A stretch of 14,855 bases of DNA from an uncultured Duganella sp. GTDB lineage: Bacteria; Pseudomonadota; Gammaproteobacteria; Burkholderiales; Burkholderiaceae. The translations under genes and the position numbers were made by a program. The stretch is taken from NCBI GenBank assembly GCA_946482335.1, contig CAMLRG010000135.1, positions 1 to 14,855 on the forward strand. Reading direction: 5' to 3'. Under the pieces are notes generated by a model, which was not told the origin of the DNA, did not search any database, and was given only the letters and a program-made list of their open reading frames with translations. Below, one piece after another: positions 1 through 11,000 of this stretch (positions are counted from its first letter, which is position 1; the number at the start of each line of letters is the position of its first letter).

Positions 1-1197
1 GATTCGCAAGACCGGGTGGCCGACGCTTCCGCCATGGCAGGCGAAATCCTGAACGCCATGCCGACCGTGCAAGCGTTCACCCATGAAACGCTGGAAGCGC
101 AGCGTTTTGGCGGCTCGGTGGAAGGTGCGTTCAGCACCGCCATGCGCCGCATCCAGGCGCGCGCCTTCCTCACCATGCTGGCCATCGTGCTGGTGTTCGG
201 CACCATCGTGTTCGTGCTGTGGCTGGGCGCCCATGCCGTACTGGAAGGCTCGATGACGGGCGGCGACCTGGGCCAGTTCATCCTGTACGCTTCCATCGTG
301 GCCGGTGCCATCGGCGCGCTGTCCGAAGTGATGGGGGAAGCCCAGCGCGCGGCCGGCGCCACCGAGCGCCTGCTGGAATTGCTGGCGGTGCGCTCCGATA
401 TCCAGAACCCGGCCCAGCCGCAGGCCTTGCCGCCGCGTGCGGCCAACGGCGCTGCGCTCAGCTTGGCCGACGTGTCTTTCAGCTACCCTTCGCGCCCCGA
501 TACGCTGGCGCTCGACCATGTAACGCTCGACATCCAGCCGGGCGAAACCATCGCCGTGGTCGGCCCCTCGGGCGCCGGCAAGACCACCCTGTTCCAGATG
601 CTGCTGCGCTTCTACGATCCGCAATCGGGCGCCATCCGTCTCGACGGCACCGATATCCGCCTGCTGGACTTGCATACCCTGCGCGGCGCCATCGGCATCG
701 TGCCGCAGGATACGGTGATCTTCTCGGCCGACGCGATGGAGAACATCCGCTACGGCCGCGCCGACGCCACCGACCAGGAAGTGGTGCAGGCCGCGCGCCT
801 GGCCGCCGCCCATGAATTCATCGAGCGCCTGCCGAACGGCTATAAATCCTTCCTCGGCGAGCGCGGCGTGCGCCTGTCGGGCGGCCAGCGGCAGCGCATC
901 GCCATCGCGCGCGCCCTGCTGAAGAATCCTCCGCTGCTGCTGCTCGACGAAGCCACCAGTGCGCTGGACGCCGAATCGGAGCGCCTGGTGCAAGGGGCGC
1001 TGGAAGCGGCCATGGTCGGCCGCACCACCATCATCATCGCGCACCGCCTGGCCACGGTGCAGCGCGCCGACCGCATCATCGTCATGGAAGACGGCAAGAT
1101 CGTCGAAACCGGCACCCACCAGTCGCTGGTGGCGCTGGGCGGCATCTACGCCAACCTGGCGGCGCTGCAGTTCCACCATGTCCACGTGACGCACTGA
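1..1197 (+). CDS. ABC exporter, fused permease-ATPase (MsbA/ABCB-like), 5' end missing
   Basis: This is the C-terminal 398 residues of a half-transporter with fused membrane and nucleotide-binding domains. Such proteins act as inner-membrane dimers that export lipids or drugs. The reading frame is open to the window edge, so the start lies upstream; the GTG at 16 is internal. The visible part holds the last two membrane helices (about nt 166-250 and 265-340) and a complete ATPase domain. That domain has Walker A GPSGAGKTT (562-588), a Q-loop in IGIVPQD, the signature LSGGQRQR (874-897), Walker B LLLLDEA (about 934-954) followed by the D-loop SALD, and the H-loop in IIIAHRL. Family members are about 590-610 residues, so roughly 200 are missing. 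The next gene begins 14 bases after the stop, which suggests co-transcription. The substrate cannot be read from the sequence. The ABCB-type assignment is firm; calling it MsbA itself would not be. Confidence 0.93.
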   Translation, partial: DSQDRVADASAMAGEILNAMPTVQAFTHETLEAQRFGGSVEGAFSTAMRRIQARAFLTMLAIVLVFGTIVFVLWLGAHAVLEGSMTGGDLGQFILYASIVAGAIGALSEVMGEAQRAAGATERLLELLAVRSDIQNPAQPQALPPRAANGAALSLADVSFSYPSRPDTLALDHVTLDIQPGETIAVVGPSGAGKTTLFQMLLRFYDPQSGAIRLDGTDIRLLDLHTLRGAIGIVPQDTVIFSADAMENIRYGRADATDQEVVQAARLAAAHEFIERLPNGYKSFLGERGVRLSGGQRQRIAIARALLKNPPLLLLDEATSALDAESERLVQGALEAAMVGRTTIIIAHRLATVQRADRIIVMEDGKIVETGTHQSLVALGGIYANLAALQFHHVHVTH

Positions 1198-1211
1198 GCA
1201 AAGGGTTCGCC

Positions 1212-2287
1212 GTGACCGACGCCGAATTGCGCCAACAATGCCACACCGTCCTGCCTGGCCACCGCCAGCCGGCGCCGGCCGAAACCTTTGCCGCCATGGC
1301 GGCGTGGTGCGAGGCCAATGGCGTTGCCCATGACGTCTATGGCGAAGGTGAGCTGCTCCAATCCTTCGAGCGCAAGGTCGCCGACCTGCTGGGCTTCGAG
1401 TCCGCCGTCTTCTGCATGACGGGCACCCTGGCCCAGGTCACGGCACTGCGCCTGGCCTGCATGGAGCGCGGCAGCCGCCTGGTGGCATTGCACCCGACCG
1501 CCCATATCTTCCGCCACGAGCGCGGCAACCACCAGTTGCTGGACCACTTCCACGCCTTGCAGCTGGGCGATCCACAGCGCCCGTTCACACTGGCGGAATT
1601 GCAGGCCGTGCCGGACCGGCTGGCTGCCGTCGCGCTGGAATTGCCGGCGCGCGAACTGGGTGGACAGTCGCCGTGCTGGGACGAGCTGCAGGCGATCAAG
1701 GCCTATTGCCGCGAACAGGGCATCCACCTGCACCTGGATGGCGCGCGCCTGTGGGAAGCGGCGGCGGCTTATGGCCGTGCCCCGGCGGAACTCGCGCGAG
1801 GCTTCGATAGCGTGTACGTCTCGCTGTACAAGGGCATCGGCGGCCTGGGTGGCGCCATGCTGCTCGGCAGCCGCGCTTTCGTGGCCCGCGCGCAGGAATG
1901 GTTCCGGCGCCAGGGCGGCAACGTGATCCACCGCACCCCATACGTGGTGGCGGCGGCCATGCAGTTCGACGCGCGGCTGGCGGCCATGCCCGCCTATTTC
2001 CGCCGCACGCAATGGCTGGTCGACGCGCTGCGCGACTTCCCGCGCCTGCGCCCCAACCCTGCCCGGCCGCAAGCCAATATGCTGCATATCCATGTGGCGG
2101 TCGAACGCGAGCGGCTGCTGGAGATCCGCAATGAAGTCGCGGCGCGCCACGGCGTCTGGTTGCTGAACCGCGCAGCCCATGCGCAATTGCCCGGCGCCAG
2201 CTATACCGAATGGTACGTCGGCGACAACCTTCTGGCGCTGACGGACGAACAAGTCCGGCATGCCCTCACCCTTTGGAGCGACGCACT

Positions 2288-2291
<4 letters not shown>
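1212..2291 (+). CDS. Threonine aldolase / beta-eliminating lyase family PLP enzyme
   Basis: A 359-residue fold-type I PLP enzyme. The family cleaves L-threonine or allo-threonine to glycine and acetaldehyde, or acts on related beta-hydroxy amino acids. The cofactor-binding pattern is visible: HLDGARLWEA with Asp176 (pyridine nitrogen) and Arg179, and SLYKGIGGLGGA with Lys207 as the expected Schiff-base lysine. His98 lies in the segment that normally carries the ring-stacking histidine. Length fits the family (about 340-360). The start is GTG at 1212, with the Shine-Dalgarno sequence AAGGG (1201-1205) six bases upstream. The stop overlaps the rhlE start in ATGA (2288-2291), implying translational coupling. 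The SLYKG subgroup is more distant from E. coli LtaE, so substrate range is uncertain. Glycine from this reaction could feed the folate one-carbon pool used by the thyA product downstream; that link is inference. Confidence 0.88.
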
Positions 2292-3832
<1,541 letters not shown>

Positions 3833-3844
3833 ACGGAGAGACCC

Positions 3845-4816
3845 ATGAAGCAGTACAAGGAATTGATCAGCACCGTGCTGGAGCAAGGCAGCTGGCAGGA
3901 CAACCGCACCGGCATCCGTACCCTGAGCGTGCCGGGCGCCATGATGCGCTTCGACCTGAACGACGGTTTCCCCGCCGTGACCACCAAAAAGCTGGCCTTC
4001 AAATCCGTGGTCGGCGAACTGTGCGCCTTCCTGCGCGCTTCCCGCAGCGCCGCCGATTTCCGCGCGCTCGGCTGCAAGGTGTGGGACCAGAACGCCAACG
4101 AGAACCAGCAATGGCTGGCCAATCCTTACCGCAGCGGCACCGACGACCTGGGCCCCGTCTACGGCGTGCAATGGCGCCAATGGCCCGGCTACAAGGTGCT
4201 GGATGCCGCAGCCGAAGCGCAGATCGCCGATGCGGAACGCAACGGCTTCCGCCTGGTCGCCCCGCTGGAGGAAGACGGTGTGCGGAAAGTGCTGATGTAC
4301 AAGGCCATCGACCAGTTGCGCGAGTGCCTCGACACCATCGTCGACAACCCGTCGAGCCGCCGCATCCTGTTCCATGGCTGGAACCCGGCGGTGCTGGACC
4401 AGGTGGCGCTGCCAGCCTGCCACCTGCTGTACCAGTTCATCCCCAACGCCACCACGCGCGAACTGTCACTCTGCCTGTACGTGCGCAGCAACGATATCGG
4501 CCTGGGCACGCCGTTCAACATTGCCGAAGGCGCCGCACTGCTGCACCTGGTGGCGCGCCTGACCGGCTATCAACCCCGCTGGTTCAGCTATTTCATCGGC
4601 GATGCGCACATTTACGAAAACCATATGGAGATGGTGCAGGAGCAGCTGAAGCGCGAGCCGCTGCCGCTGCCGCAACTGCGCATCGACAGCCGGGTGCCGG
4701 CATTCGCCGACACCGGCAAATACGAGCCCGAATGGCTGGAAAAGATCGAGCCTTCCGACTTCACGCTGGAAGGTTACCAGCACCATGCACCGCTGACGGC
4801 GCCGATGGCGGTTTAA
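3845..4816 (+). CDS. thyA: Thymidylate synthase ThyA
   Basis: A 323-residue enzyme that methylates dUMP to dTMP using 5,10-methylene-tetrahydrofolate, releasing dihydrofolate. Visible family features are DNRTG near the N-terminus with the phosphate-binding Arg21, [11 protein letters not shown], the SRR pair in [14 protein letters not shown], the catalytic cysteine Cys192 in [10 protein letters not shown] (TGC 4418-4420), [14 protein letters not shown], and GDAHIYENH. It is longer than E. coli ThyA (264 aa). Two inserts flank the DLGPVYG motif: about 12 residues before it and about 25-30 after it. This resembles the longer Lactobacillus-type length (316 aa). The start ATG has the Shine-Dalgarno sequence CGGAGAG at 3834-3840. 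It closes the plus-strand run from the ABC exporter. Its TAA (4814-4816) overlaps the stop of the convergent protease gene. The folate partner folA is about 8.4 kb downstream, beyond the opposite-strand block. Confidence 0.97.
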   Translation: MKQYKELISTVLEQGSWQDNRTGIRTLSVPGAMMRFDLNDGFPAVTTKKLAFKSVVGELCAFLRASRSAADFRALGCKVWDQNANENQQWLANPYRSGTDDLGPVYGVQWRQWPGYKVLDAAAEAQIADAERNGFRLVAPLEEDGVRKVLMYKAIDQLRECLDTIVDNPSSRRILFHGWNPAVLDQVALPACHLLYQFIPNATTRELSLCLYVRSNDIGLGTPFNIAEGAALLHLVARLTGYQPRWFSYFIGDAHIYENHMEMVQEQLKREPLPLPQLRIDSRVPAFADTGKYEPEWLEKIEPSDFTLEGYQHHAPLTAPMAV

Positions 4817-6339
4817 GCCATTTCTTCCTCGGGGACGACGCTGCTCCACCACTGGTTGGCGGCAGCCTCCCCTTCCTTCTCCAGCAGGAAATGGTAGCCG
4901 CGTTGCGCGGCTTCCTCCAGCAGGCGCCGGTCGTTCAACGCCGCATCGCGCAAATGCGCGAGGCCCTGCCGGTGGCCCTGTTCCAGCAGTATGCGGCCGT
5001 ACAACAAGGAGGCGGTCGGGAACGGCCCGCCGGGACGCTTCAATTGCTCCGCCAGCACAGGCTTGGCCGCTGCGCCGCCCTCGAATTCGAATTTGAGCAG
5101 GGCGAGTTCCTGCAGATCCGGCACTGTCAGTTGGTCCGCCGGCCGCGCCGACAGTTCCCCGATCCGCAGCTGTGCTTGGGACACGTGGCGGAAGCGCTCC
5201 CGCCAGCCGCGCCCGTTGGCTTCCCACCATTGCTTGTCCAGTTCAGCTTCCAGCTGCTTGCCGACGCCGGCCGCCAGCATGACGTCCGCCGCACTGGACT
5301 CGACCGGCTGCGGCAACGCGGGCGGCGCGCCGATCGCATCGAGCCGCTCGCGCAGGCAGGGATGGGTATCCTCGACGCCGGAAGCCTGGGCCCAGGCCGC
5401 GTCCAGGGCGCTTCTGGTGGCCCACTCGTCGTGATTGGCCTTGAACGCCATCCGCATCGAAGCGAACGGCATGAACGGCGGTTGCTCGGCGCGGTCGGCG
5501 TGGGCGTACAGCTTGGGCCAGAACGTCCGCCCGACCCAATCCCCCAGCAAGTGGCCGCGCACCAGGCCCTGGGCGGTGGCGGTGCGGCCGGCCATGCCGG
5601 CGGCGGTGCGGTCGGCTTCGTACTCGTCCTGGCGCGCCAGCACGAAGGTATAGGCGCTGTAGTACGGGAAGAAGCGCTTCAGCGTGCCGGCAATCGCACC
5701 GCTTAGCAGATTGTCCCCGGCGCCGTCCTCGACATGTTCGTACAGGCTGACGAACAGGCGGCGCTGGCGGTACACCCAGGCCGACGCCTTGCCGTGGTTG
5801 CCGCACAGGTGGCCGTACTCGTGCGCCAGCACGGACAGCATCTCCTTGGGCGTGGCACCGAGCAGGTATGGCAGCCCGACGATCAGGTAATTGCGGTAGC
5901 CGCCGAAGATGCCAAAGCGGGCATGCTGGCAGATGGCGGCATTGTAGTCGTCCGTCACCAGCACATGATGGATGGCAGGTCCCTTCAACTTGGCATACAG
6001 CTTGTCGAGGATGTCGAACAGCTTGGGCGCTTCGTTGCGCGTCAGTTCGCGCCCAGTGGGACGCTCCAGCCGCATCAACATCACGCGCAGGACGATGAAG
6101 ATCAGGGGCAGCAGGAACAGCCCGAACAGGCCAATTTTGATGGTGGCGACGGTGCGGTGCGAGGCCAGCGCCCATTGCATGAGCGTGATGAACAAAGCGA
6201 TCAGCCCGGCCAGCGCGCCGAACAGGACGACGTATGCTGCCAGGCTGATGGCGATGACCTTGCGGCGAAATGCCGCCGGGCTGGCGTGTGAATCCAGCTC
6301 CAGGCGGCGCACCAGGTGTTCGAACGCTTTGCTGTCCAA
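4813..6339 (-). CDS. Membrane-anchored M48-family zinc metalloprotease
   Basis: A 508-residue predicted inner-membrane peptidase of the M48 (HtpX/Ste24-like) family. Two membrane helices are visible at about residues 28-54 and 65-88. The zinc site is HEYGH (173-177), and the third ligand lies in the EXXXD motif EYEAD (Glu239 to Asp243). The remaining 260 residues are helical, acidic and alanine-rich, and look like a repeat or TPR-like region without a clear family name. The start is TTG at 6339: the codon before it is an in-frame TGA, and GAGGAG (plus-strand 6345-6350) lies five bases upstream, so no longer in-frame start exists. An ATG at 6343-6341 opens only a shadow frame. The gene is last in the minus-strand run, 22 bases after the chemoreceptor. 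Its TAA overlaps the thyA TAA. HtpX-like membrane quality control is a family-based guess; substrates are unknown. Confidence 0.88.
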   Translation of the reverse strand: MDSKAFEHLVRRLELDSHASPAAFRRKVIAISLAAYVVLFGALAGLIALFITLMQWALASHRTVATIKIGLFGLFLLPLIFIVLRVMLMRLERPTGRELTRNEAPKLFDILDKLYAKLKGPAIHHVLVTDDYNAAICQHARFGIFGGYRNYLIVGLPYLLGATPKEMLSVLAHEYGHLCGNHGKASAWVYRQRRLFVSLYEHVEDGAGDNLLSGAIAGTLKRFFPYYSAYTFVLARQDEYEADRTAAGMAGRTATAQGLVRGHLLGDWVGRTFWPKLYAHADRAEQPPFMPFASMRMAFKANHDEWATRSALDAAWAQASGVEDTHPCLRERLDAIGAPPALPQPVESSAADVMLAAGVGKQLEAELDKQWWEANGRGWRERFRHVSQAQLRIGELSARPADQLTVPDLQELALLKFEFEGGAAAKPVLAEQLKRPGGPFPTASLLYGRILLEQGHRQGLAHLRDAALNDRRLLEEAAQRGYHFLLEKEGEAAANQWWSSVVPEEEMA

Positions 6340-6344
6340 TCATT

Positions 6345-6350
6345 CTCCTC
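6345..6350 (-). promoter_or_regulatory. Ribosome-binding site fixing the TTG start of the M48 protease
   Basis: On the minus strand this reads GAGGAG, five bases before the TTG at 6339. An in-frame TGA directly precedes the TTG, so site and stop together decide the start. The neighbouring ATG at 6343-6341 is only one base from the site and is in another frame. Confidence 0.75.
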
Positions 6351-6361
6351 AGTTGCAATGC

Positions 6362-8086
6362 TTAAAATTCTTCCCAATCCCCGACCGGGCTGTTGGCCAC
6401 CTTGCGGGCGGCGGCTTTGCTGTCGCGCAGCGCTGGCTTGGCCGCCACTGCGGGCTTGGCACGGACCGCCTGGATCACGGCCCGGGCCTGTACCGCAGCC
6501 GGGTGCTCGCGACGTTGGCCGTCGACCTGGAACACGCTCACCACACGCGACAGGCTGTTGGCCTGGTCCTGCAAGGCGGCGGAAGCGGAGGCCGCCTCCT
6601 CCACCAAGGCCACATTCTGCTGCGTAATGGTATCCATTTCCGAAATGGCGTGGTGGATCTGCTCCAGGCCCGCGGTCTGTTCCTGGGTGGCGCTGGTGAT
6701 CTCGCCCATGATGTCGGTGACGCGCTGGATGCTGGTCACGATTTCCTTCATCGTGGTGCCGGCCTGGTTCACCAGCTTGGCGCCGCTTTCCACCTTGCCG
6801 ACGGAATCATCGATCAATTGCTTGATCTCCTTGGCGGCAGCGGCTGAGCGCTGGGCCAGGTTGCGCACTTCACTGGCGACCACGGCGAAACCGCGGCCCT
6901 GTTCACCGGCGCGGGCCGCCTCCACCGCCGCATTCAGCGCCAGGATATTGGTCTGGAAGGCAATGCCATCGATGACGGCGATGATGTCGACGATCTTGTT
7001 CGACGATTCGTTGATCGAGCCCATGGTCGCCACCACTTGCTCCACCACTTCACCGCCCTTGGTGGCAACGCTCGAAGCCGACACGGCCAGCTGGTTGGCC
7101 TGGCGTGCGTTGTCGGCGTTCTGACGCACGGTGCTGGTCAACTGCTCCATCGAGGAGGCGGTCTGCTCCAGCGAGGCGGCCTGTTCGCCGGTACGCTGCG
7201 ACAGGTCCATATTGCCGGCCGCGATCTGGCCCGATGCGCTGGAGATGGTGTCGCTGCCGCCGCGCACCTCGGACACGATGGACGCCAGGTTGCCGCGCAT
7301 CTTGTCGAGGGCGCGCAGCAGTTCGCCGAACTCGTTGGCCGGATGCGAGGTGGCTTCGCCTTTCAGGTCGCCTTCGGCAACACGGTTGGCGACTTCCATT
7401 GCTTCGCCCAGGGGCTCGGAGATCGCTTTCATCAGCAGCAGGCCGGCAAACACGCTGAGCGCCAGGCCGCCGACCAGGACCACGGTCACCGTCGTGGTGG
7501 TGCGTTTCAGGCTGGCTGCCACGCTGGCGTCGTCTTCCATGATGCGTTTGTCGGCATGCTCGGACAGCGCCTTCAGCGCGCCGTCGCCGATCCGGTAGGA
7601 AGGGTTGATCTTCTTGATCAGCACCGTCTCCGCATCGTCCCAGCGGTTTTCCTTCACCGCGGCAGTGGCAGCGCGGATGTGCGCCACACCCAGGCCGTCG
7701 CTCTTGGCGAACCATTCCTCCGCCATCTTGCGTTCTTCCGGTTCCTTGATGCTTGCCAGGTAGCCTTCCCAGCGCTTGCCTACACGGGCCGTCACTTCGT
7801 CCACGATATTGAAATGGTTGGTCAGCGGGTGGTCGTGCAACTGGCTCCAGGCCAGGTCGGGATTGTGCTGCAACGCTTGCAGGATCTGGCTGCGGCCCGT
7901 TTCCATGTCCAGCCGGATGGCATTGCGTTCCGCGATGTTCCTCTGGTTGGCAACGGTCACGTCCCTCACCAGGCCGATCGAACGCTCCGCACTGAGGATC
8001 CCCAGGCCGCCAATGATGGCCATCAAGCCAATCAGCAGACCCAGCACACCTACCAGCAGGGTCTTGATCTTGAAATTATTGAACAT
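6362..8086 (-). CDS. Methyl-accepting chemotaxis protein (transmembrane chemoreceptor)
   Basis: A 574-residue Tar/Tsr-type receptor that senses ligands outside the inner membrane and controls CheA through CheW. Domains in order: first membrane helix (8-31), periplasmic helical sensor region (about 32-196, probably a four-helix-bundle type), second membrane helix (197-219), HAMP (about 217-270), and a coiled-coil signalling domain (about 271-520). The conserved hairpin tip is at 376-412 ([20 protein letters not shown] onward). An Ala-rich flexible linker follows, then a C-terminal DWEEF (570-574) that fits the xWxxF tether recognised by CheR/CheB. The ATG start at 8086 has TAAAGGAG six bases upstream, made from the end of carB. 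Only three bases separate the carB stop from this start, so coupling to carB is likely. The ligand cannot be read from the sequence. No other che gene is in the window. Confidence 0.95.
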   Translation of the reverse strand: MFNNFKIKTLLVGVLGLLIGLMAIIGGLGILSAERSIGLVRDVTVANQRNIAERNAIRLDMETGRSQILQALQHNPDLAWSQLHDHPLTNHFNIVDEVTARVGKRWEGYLASIKEPEERKMAEEWFAKSDGLGVAHIRAATAAVKENRWDDAETVLIKKINPSYRIGDGALKALSEHADKRIMEDDASVAASLKRTTTTVTVVLVGGLALSVFAGLLLMKAISEPLGEAMEVANRVAEGDLKGEATSHPANEFGELLRALDKMRGNLASIVSEVRGGSDTISSASGQIAAGNMDLSQRTGEQAASLEQTASSMEQLTSTVRQNADNARQANQLAVSASSVATKGGEVVEQVVATMGSINESSNKIVDIIAVIDGIAFQTNILALNAAVEAARAGEQGRGFAVVASEVRNLAQRSAAAAKEIKQLIDDSVGKVESGAKLVNQAGTTMKEIVTSIQRVTDIMGEITSATQEQTAGLEQIHHAISEMDTITQQNVALVEEAASASAALQDQANSLSRVVSVFQVDGQRREHPAAVQARAVIQAVRAKPAVAAKPALRDSKAAARKVANSPVGDWEEF

Positions 8087-8089
8087 CGC

Positions 8090-11000
8090 TCACTCCTTTA
8101 CCAGACATTTGAAAAATTGATGCAACCGGCCACGCAATTCCGACACTTCGTCGAACTCGATATAGGTGATGTCGGCCAGGTCTTCGAGTTCGCGCAGCAG
8201 CGTGGTCTTGATTGGCGCGCCTTTCCATACCAGGAACAGGATAGGCGTCCGCCGGCCTTTGAATATGTGATAGCTCAACTCGAATGCACTGCTCTCGCTC
8301 ATGCCGACACGGATATTGATCATGACGTCGGCCTGGTCCAGCAATGCCAGGCGGTGGCGCCTGAAATTCTGCGGCGTGAATGGTTTGCCCTGGCTGCGCT
8401 CAAAGGAAGCGCGGAAGGTCTCTGCGCTTTCTGCCTGCAAGCCAGTCAGGTAGTCGAATGCATGCGGCAAGCCGTTCGCGCTATCGATCATCTGCATGAT
8501 CTCGCCGATCATACGCTGTTCGCGCTCGTCCGACTCGGTAAATGGTTGCCGGATGAAGAGCTTGAGTGGCGCGGAGCCGACACTGCGCTGGCGCGGTACC
8601 GAGCGGCGCTCGGGGATCTGCCAGGCTGCCGCCGCCAGGTCGGCCGCGCTGGGCACGGGACGCGGCACCGGCAGCACCTTCCCCTGTTCGCTGGCGCCCA
8701 TCGCATGCAGTTCCTGTAGCGAGCGCACATCCAGCGTGCCGGCATGCTGGCGCGCTTCGGCTGCGGCTTCGGCGGCGGCGATCGTGGTGAAGATCACGGT
8801 ACCGCTTGCAAGCGCCGCGGTACGCAAGGCGCGCGTGGCGGCGATTGCGCTGCGCTTTTCGTCGACGGTCACCACGGCCATGGCGATTTCGCGCAAGGCC
8901 AGCAGGCCAAGCAGGGTTTCGTCTTCAATGGTATTGACGGGCACTTCCCCCGCTTCCAGGATGGCGGCCGTCACTTCGCTGGCGCACAGCGAGTAGCCCG
9001 CCTCGGAAAGCTCGCGGCCCAGCGCTACGGCGCGCGCCTGGTCGGCCTTGCGTACGCGCATATACACGTGCCCTTGCAGTGGGATCCGCAGGCCGGCGCC
9101 CAGTTCGGCCTTGAGGAAGGCTTCGCCGAACGTCGACCCGGTGCCCATCACTTCACCGGTGGATTTCATCTCCGGCCCGAGGATGGTATCCACCCCCGGG
9201 AATTTTGCAAACGGCAAAACAGACTCCTTGACGCTGTAGTAAGGCGGAACCACTTCCGCCGTGACGCCCTGCGCCGCCAGCGTGCGGCCCGCCATGCAGC
9301 GCGCCGCCACCTTGGCCAGCTGCACACCGGTCGCCTTCGAAACGAATGGGACGGTGCGCGATGCGCGCGGATTCACTTCCAGCACGTACACCCGGTCGAC
9401 CGTGCGGCCATCGGCCTTCTGGCGCTGCACCGCAAACTGCACGTTCATCAGGCCGACAACCTTGAGTCCGCGCGCCAGGCGCATGGTCTGGCGCTTGATT
9501 TCGGCCACGGTGCCGTCGGCCAGCGAATATGGCGGCAGGCTGCAAGCCGAGTCGCCGGAATGGATGCCGGCCTGCTCGACGTGCTCCATGACGCCGCCGA
9601 TCACGACCTCGGTGCCGTCGCTGACGCAATCGACGTCCACTTCGATCGCATCATTGAGGAAGCGGTCCAGCAGCACCGGCGAATCGTGCGAGACCTTGAC
9701 CGCCTCGCGCATATAGCGCTCCAGGTCGGCCCGCTCGTGCACGATCTCCATGGCGCGGCCGCCCAGCACATAGGATGGGCGCACCACCAGCGGATAGCCG
9801 ATTTCCTCGGCCATCGCCACTGCCTGCTGCTCGTCGCGCGCGGTGCGGTTGGAGGGCTGACGCAAGTCCAGTTCGAACAGCAGCTTCTGGAAGCGTTCGC
9901 GGTCTTCAGCTGCATCGATCATGTCAGGCGAGGTGCCGATGATGGGCACACCGTTGGCCTCCAGCGCCAGGGCCAGCTTGAGCGGGGTTTGGCCGCCGTA
10001 CTGCACGATCACGCCTTCCGGCTGCTCGATGGCGACGATTTCCAGCACGTCTTCCAGCGTCAGCGATTCGAAATACAGGCGGTCGGAAGTGTCGTAATCG
10101 GTCGATACGGTTTCCGGGTTGCAGTTGACCATGATGGTCTCGTAGCCATCCTCGCGCATGGCGAGCGCGGCATGCACGCAGCAGTAGTCGAATTCGATGC
10201 CCTGCCCGATGCGGTTCGGGCCACCGCCCAGCACCATGATCTTGCGCGCGCCGCTCGGCTGCGCCTCGCACTCTTCGTCATAGGTGGAGTACATGTAGGC
10301 GGTACGCGTGGCGAACTCGCCGGCGCAGGTGTCGACCCGCTTGTACACGGGGCGGATACCCTGGGCATGGCGCTGGGCGCGCACCGCGTCCTCATGCACA
10401 CCGAGCAGGCTGGCAAGGCGGCGGTCGCCGAAACCTTGCTGCTTCAGGCGCCGCATCACGTCCGGCTCCAGCGCCGCCAGCGGCTGCGCTGCCACCCATT
10501 CCTCGATTTCCACCAGATCCTGGATCTGGGCCAGGAACCAGGGGTCGATATGGGAAAGCCGGTTCACCTCGACCAGCGACATGCCTTGCGCGAACGCCTC
10601 GCCCACGTACCAGATTCGCTGCGGTCCTGGCAGGCGCAGTTCCTGCTCGATCACGTCGCGGCCGGTGGCGATGCGCTGCAAGCCGTCCACGCCGATGTCC
10701 AGTCCGCGCAGGGCTTTCTGGAACGATTCCTGGAACGTGCGGCCCATGGCCATCACTTCGCCGACCGACTTCATTTGCGTGGTCAGGCGGTCGTTCGCGC
10801 CGGGGAATTTCTCGAAGGCGAAGCGCGGGATCTTGGTGACCACGTAGTCGATCGCCGGCTCGAACGAGGCTGGCGTGGCGCCGCCGGTAATGTCGTTCTG
10901 CAGCTCGTCCAGGGTGAAGCCGACGGCCAGTTTGGCCGCAACCCTTGCGATCGGGAAGCCGGTGGCCTTGGATGCCAGCGCCGAGGAGCGCGACACGCGC

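Noticed and set aside
1146..2261. A 371-codon minus-strand frame opposite the threonine aldolase gene
   Set aside because: The plus-strand gene has the PLP lysine and family motifs and a good ribosome site; the opposite frame has none.
4021..5706. A 561-codon plus-strand frame spanning the end of thyA and the protease
   Set aside because: It is out of frame with thyA and antisense to the M48 gene, with an Arg/Pro/Ala-rich nonsense composition.
5243..6358. A 371-codon minus-strand frame with an ATG near GAGGAG, competing with the M48 gene
   Set aside because: The M48 frame carries HEYGH, EYEAD and two membrane helices; this one is Arg/Pro-rich with no motif, and its ATG is too close to the ribosome site.
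8090..8701. The CarB tail as a separate gene starting at the internal ATG at 8701-8699
   Set aside because: The frame is continuous with carB, and the upstream AGGA is weak and about ten bases away. A separate product is possible but not supported over a fusion.
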